A stretch of DNA of 7,036 nucleotides from Verrucomicrobiota bacterium (lineage in GTDB: Bacteria; Verrucomicrobiota; Verrucomicrobiia; Limisphaerales; DSYF01). Of the stretch, positions 5,162-7,036 are shown in pieces; the first letter of the stretch is position 1; every line of letters starts with the position of its first letter. The notes beneath the pieces are model-generated. The model did no database searches. It had not been told where the DNA came from and worked only from the letters and a program-made list of their open reading frames with translations. The position numbers were made by a program, and so were the translations under genes. The stretch is taken from assembly GCA_025457725.1 (NCBI GenBank), contig JALOTU010000113.1, positions 1 to 7,036 of the forward strand, given 5' to 3'.

Positions 5162-7018
5162 ATGAGCGAAGAGTCTCGTATGAACAGTGAAGGGACGCCG
5201 TCGCTGCCGGGCGAGGCGGACACGCGAAAGGTCCTGCCCGTTCGCTTCCGTCGGGAGGCGGACGGGATGCCCGGGATCGATCCTCTTCGCGGAACCCTGG
5301 GGTCCAAGCGGCCCAGGGAATATTATCTGCGAGGACTGACGGCGGTCTTTCATCCCGGCGTCCCCCTTCCCGGCCCCCTTCGTGTGCCCCAGGAATTTTC
5401 GGGGGCCGAAGTTCTGCTGCTCCATCCCGGACCCAATGTTGTCGAGGTGATGCACCTGGCAACCCGCTTCCCGGAGATCAAGTGCCTGCACATTGTCGAC
5501 TCCTCCGAGTCGAACCTGGATGCCATTCGTTCGGCGCTGGAGAAGGAGGCGGCAAGCCGGCAACTCCCGGAGCTGGCCGGTTACGTCACCGACCTTCGTT
5601 GTCTGCCTGAGGCACTGGCCGGTCGTTGCGATCTCGTCGTGGAGGTCAACGTGGTTGATCCCAAGTCCAACAAATTTTTCCGCCAGGATGTTGTCCAGCA
5701 GATCAGCCGGGTTCTCAAGCTCGGTGGTTTGTTCTATTCCGCCGGCGAGACCGTCCGGTGGACGGAGGACGTCATTCCCCTCAGTCTTGCCCGGGTTTCC
5801 CTCCCTGCGGATATCCTTGCGCGTTCCGGCTATTCCGATGCCCTGCCGCGGCCGCTGTTTTACTTGAAGCACCTGCCCGACGTGCCCGCCCTGATGGCGG
5901 AAGAGGGAACGTTGCGCGAGTGGTGGCGGAGAGCGATGGAATTGATTGGTCAGGGAAGGCAGGACGCGGCGGGCGCGGCGGTTCAGGCTCCCTTTGTGCC
6001 GCGGGTCGAGGACGCTCGCGGCGAACCCAACGTCGCGCCGTGGGATTTTCTCATCACCAAGCCGGCGGTGCGGCGCCCGGCGATGAGCTGGACGCCCGAT
6101 GCCGGGGACCACTTTGGAAACCTCACTCTCGGAGCACTGCTGCAACACAACCGTCAGACCGGCATGTATGTGTTTCCGGTCCGGGAGTATCCGGATGTTG
6201 TGCTCAAGCTCATGAGACCGTTCGAGGGGGACATCCCGGATGATCCCATGGAGTGGGACCGACTTCGCAAGAGCAAGACCTTGAAGCGCGAGAATCAGGC
6301 GCTCAAGCTGTTGAAAGGAGTCCGGTTCATTCCCCAGCGGATGGCCCACGGGTACGATCCGACCACGGGATGGTACGCCATCGTTGTCGAATACGAGAAA
6401 AGCGGTTCGCTCAAAGACTTCATCCACTGGCAATACAACCGCCTCCGCCGACACCATGAAACCCCCGAAGATGTCGAGCAGGTGCTGGAGCCTGTCCTGA
6501 AGTTGCTGGCCTCGCTCTCCATCGTGCACGACAAGGGGCTGGTGCATCAGGATCTGAAGCCGGCGCACGTCTTTCTGCGTCCGGATTGTCCCGAGGCGGT
6601 GCTGATCGACTGGGGTCTGGCCCGCAAGGTCGATGAACCGTTGTCCGAGGAGAGGCGGAGCCTTTCCTGGCTCCACGCGGCACCGGAGCGGGCTGATATG
6701 GATGTCCTCACGTGCGCCGGGGTTCATCAGGACCTCTATGCGGTCGGCGTCATGCTCCTTCAGTTGGGCAGCGACTTGAATCTGAACGAGCAGCCCCGTT
6801 TGCTGTTTGATTACTTTCTCCAGCACGGACACATGCCCTCCTCAGCCAAGTTTGAGTCGATGCTGCGTCCGCACTGGCGATGGGCGGCACCGGTCATCGC
6901 CCGGGCCGTCAGTTCGCGCAAGGATGTGCCCGGCTATGCCCATCACCGCTACACGAGCGCCCGGGAAATGGCAGAGGACATCTCCGGCCACGCCCAGAAA
7001 GTCAGATTAGCCAGTTGA
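5162..7018 (+). CDS. Methyltransferase-like domain fused to Hanks-type protein kinase domain
   Basis: A 618-residue protein with no predicted signal peptide or membrane segment, so probably cytoplasmic. Residues about 80-225 look like a class I SAM methyltransferase fold: VLLLHPGPNVVEVM at 84-97 in the motif I place, HIVDSSESNLDAIR at 110-123 with the acidic residue D113, CDLVVEVN at 156-163 and RVLKLGGLFYSAGE at 183-196. Residues about 318-615 are a protein kinase: K349 in VVLKLMRP, E377 in KRENQALKLL, the catalytic loop VHQDLKPAHV at 461-470 (D464, K466), LIDWGLAR at 481-488 (DWG for DFG), AAPER at 506-510, and DLYAVGVMLLQL at 524-535. The Gly loop near 320-336 is weak. ATG 5162 is used because TGA at 5153 is in frame just upstream, and GAGG lies 4 bases before it. 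It is divergent from paaX and may share its operator. Substrates of both domains are unknown. Confidence 0.85.
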   Translation: MSEESRMNSEGTPSLPGEADTRKVLPVRFRREADGMPGIDPLRGTLGSKRPREYYLRGLTAVFHPGVPLPGPLRVPQEFSGAEVLLLHPGPNVVEVMHLATRFPEIKCLHIVDSSESNLDAIRSALEKEAASRQLPELAGYVTDLRCLPEALAGRCDLVVEVNVVDPKSNKFFRQDVVQQISRVLKLGGLFYSAGETVRWTEDVIPLSLARVSLPADILARSGYSDALPRPLFYLKHLPDVPALMAEEGTLREWWRRAMELIGQGRQDAAGAAVQAPFVPRVEDARGEPNVAPWDFLITKPAVRRPAMSWTPDAGDHFGNLTLGALLQHNRQTGMYVFPVREYPDVVLKLMRPFEGDIPDDPMEWDRLRKSKTLKRENQALKLLKGVRFIPQRMAHGYDPTTGWYAIVVEYEKSGSLKDFIHWQYNRLRRHHETPEDVEQVLEPVLKLLASLSIVHDKGLVHQDLKPAHVFLRPDCPEAVLIDWGLARKVDEPLSEERRSLSWLHAAPERADMDVLTCAGVHQDLYAVGVMLLQLGSDLNLNEQPRLLFDYFLQHGHMPSSAKFESMLRPHWRWAAPVIARAVSSRKDVPGYAHHRYTSAREMAEDISGHAQKVRLAS

Positions 7019-7036
7019 CGAACTGCGGTCGCGCAT

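Noticed and set aside
3987..5462. A 491-codon minus-strand frame including paaX
   Set aside because: Only the part from ATG 4778 resembles a protein family. The upstream half crosses the palindrome and the 5' end of the kinase gene and has no recognisable motif.
5108..6832. A 574-codon minus-strand frame opposite the kinase gene
   Set aside because: It mirrors the codon pattern of a plus-strand gene with clear domain motifs. Long antisense frames are common in GC-rich DNA and this one shows no family signature.

Overview
The window is a GC-rich bacterial segment, gene-dense, with four intact or window-truncated protein genes plus one more and one broken gene. No rRNA, tRNA, CRISPR array or transposase was seen. 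The protein flavour (UbiD/DUF2071/DCC wording, a PaaX-type regulator, a soluble Hanks-type kinase) and the in-gene 7-bp repeats of the types AATCCGC, ACTCCGC and GAAAGTT suggest a Verrucomicrobiota-like organism. That assignment rests on remembered family resemblance, not on a search, and is moderate at best.

Layout. (1) Bases 1-902, minus strand: the first 300 residues of an AddB-type helicase/nuclease subunit, running off the left edge. (2) Bases 1031-3703, plus strand: a tight three-gene run, ubiD then DUF2071 (YqjF-like) then a DCC/DUF393 thiol-oxidoreductase-like gene. The junctions are 4-base stop/start overlaps (GTGA and ATGA). The UbiD reading frame carries a low-complexity block made of three kinds of heptanucleotide tandem repeat, and the DCC gene has lost one base and its first active-site cysteine, so it is called a pseudogene. 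(3) Bases 3704-3986: a convergent non-coding gap with two copies of a palindrome centred on TTGCATATGCAA. (4) Bases 3987-4778, minus strand: a PaaX-family repressor. (5) Bases 4779-5161: a 383-base non-coding divergent region with the best palindrome copy, a perfect 36-bp inverted repeat. (6) Bases 5162-7018, plus strand: a 618-residue protein joining a methyltransferase-like Rossmann domain to a protein-kinase domain.

How the parts may work together. AddB (with AddA, presumably beyond the left edge) acts on DNA double-strand breaks and is unrelated to its divergent neighbour. UbiD is a prenylated-FMN decarboxylase, plausibly quinone-related; its two overlapping downstream genes are probably co-translated with it but have no firm role. 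The most suggestive unit is PaaX + palindromes + methyltransferase-kinase: the full 36-bp palindrome lies 35 bp upstream of the paaX start, in the divergent region shared with the kinase gene. This is what an autoregulating repressor that also controls its divergent neighbour would look like. The regulator-site pairing is an inference; no ligand or substrate can be read from the sequence.
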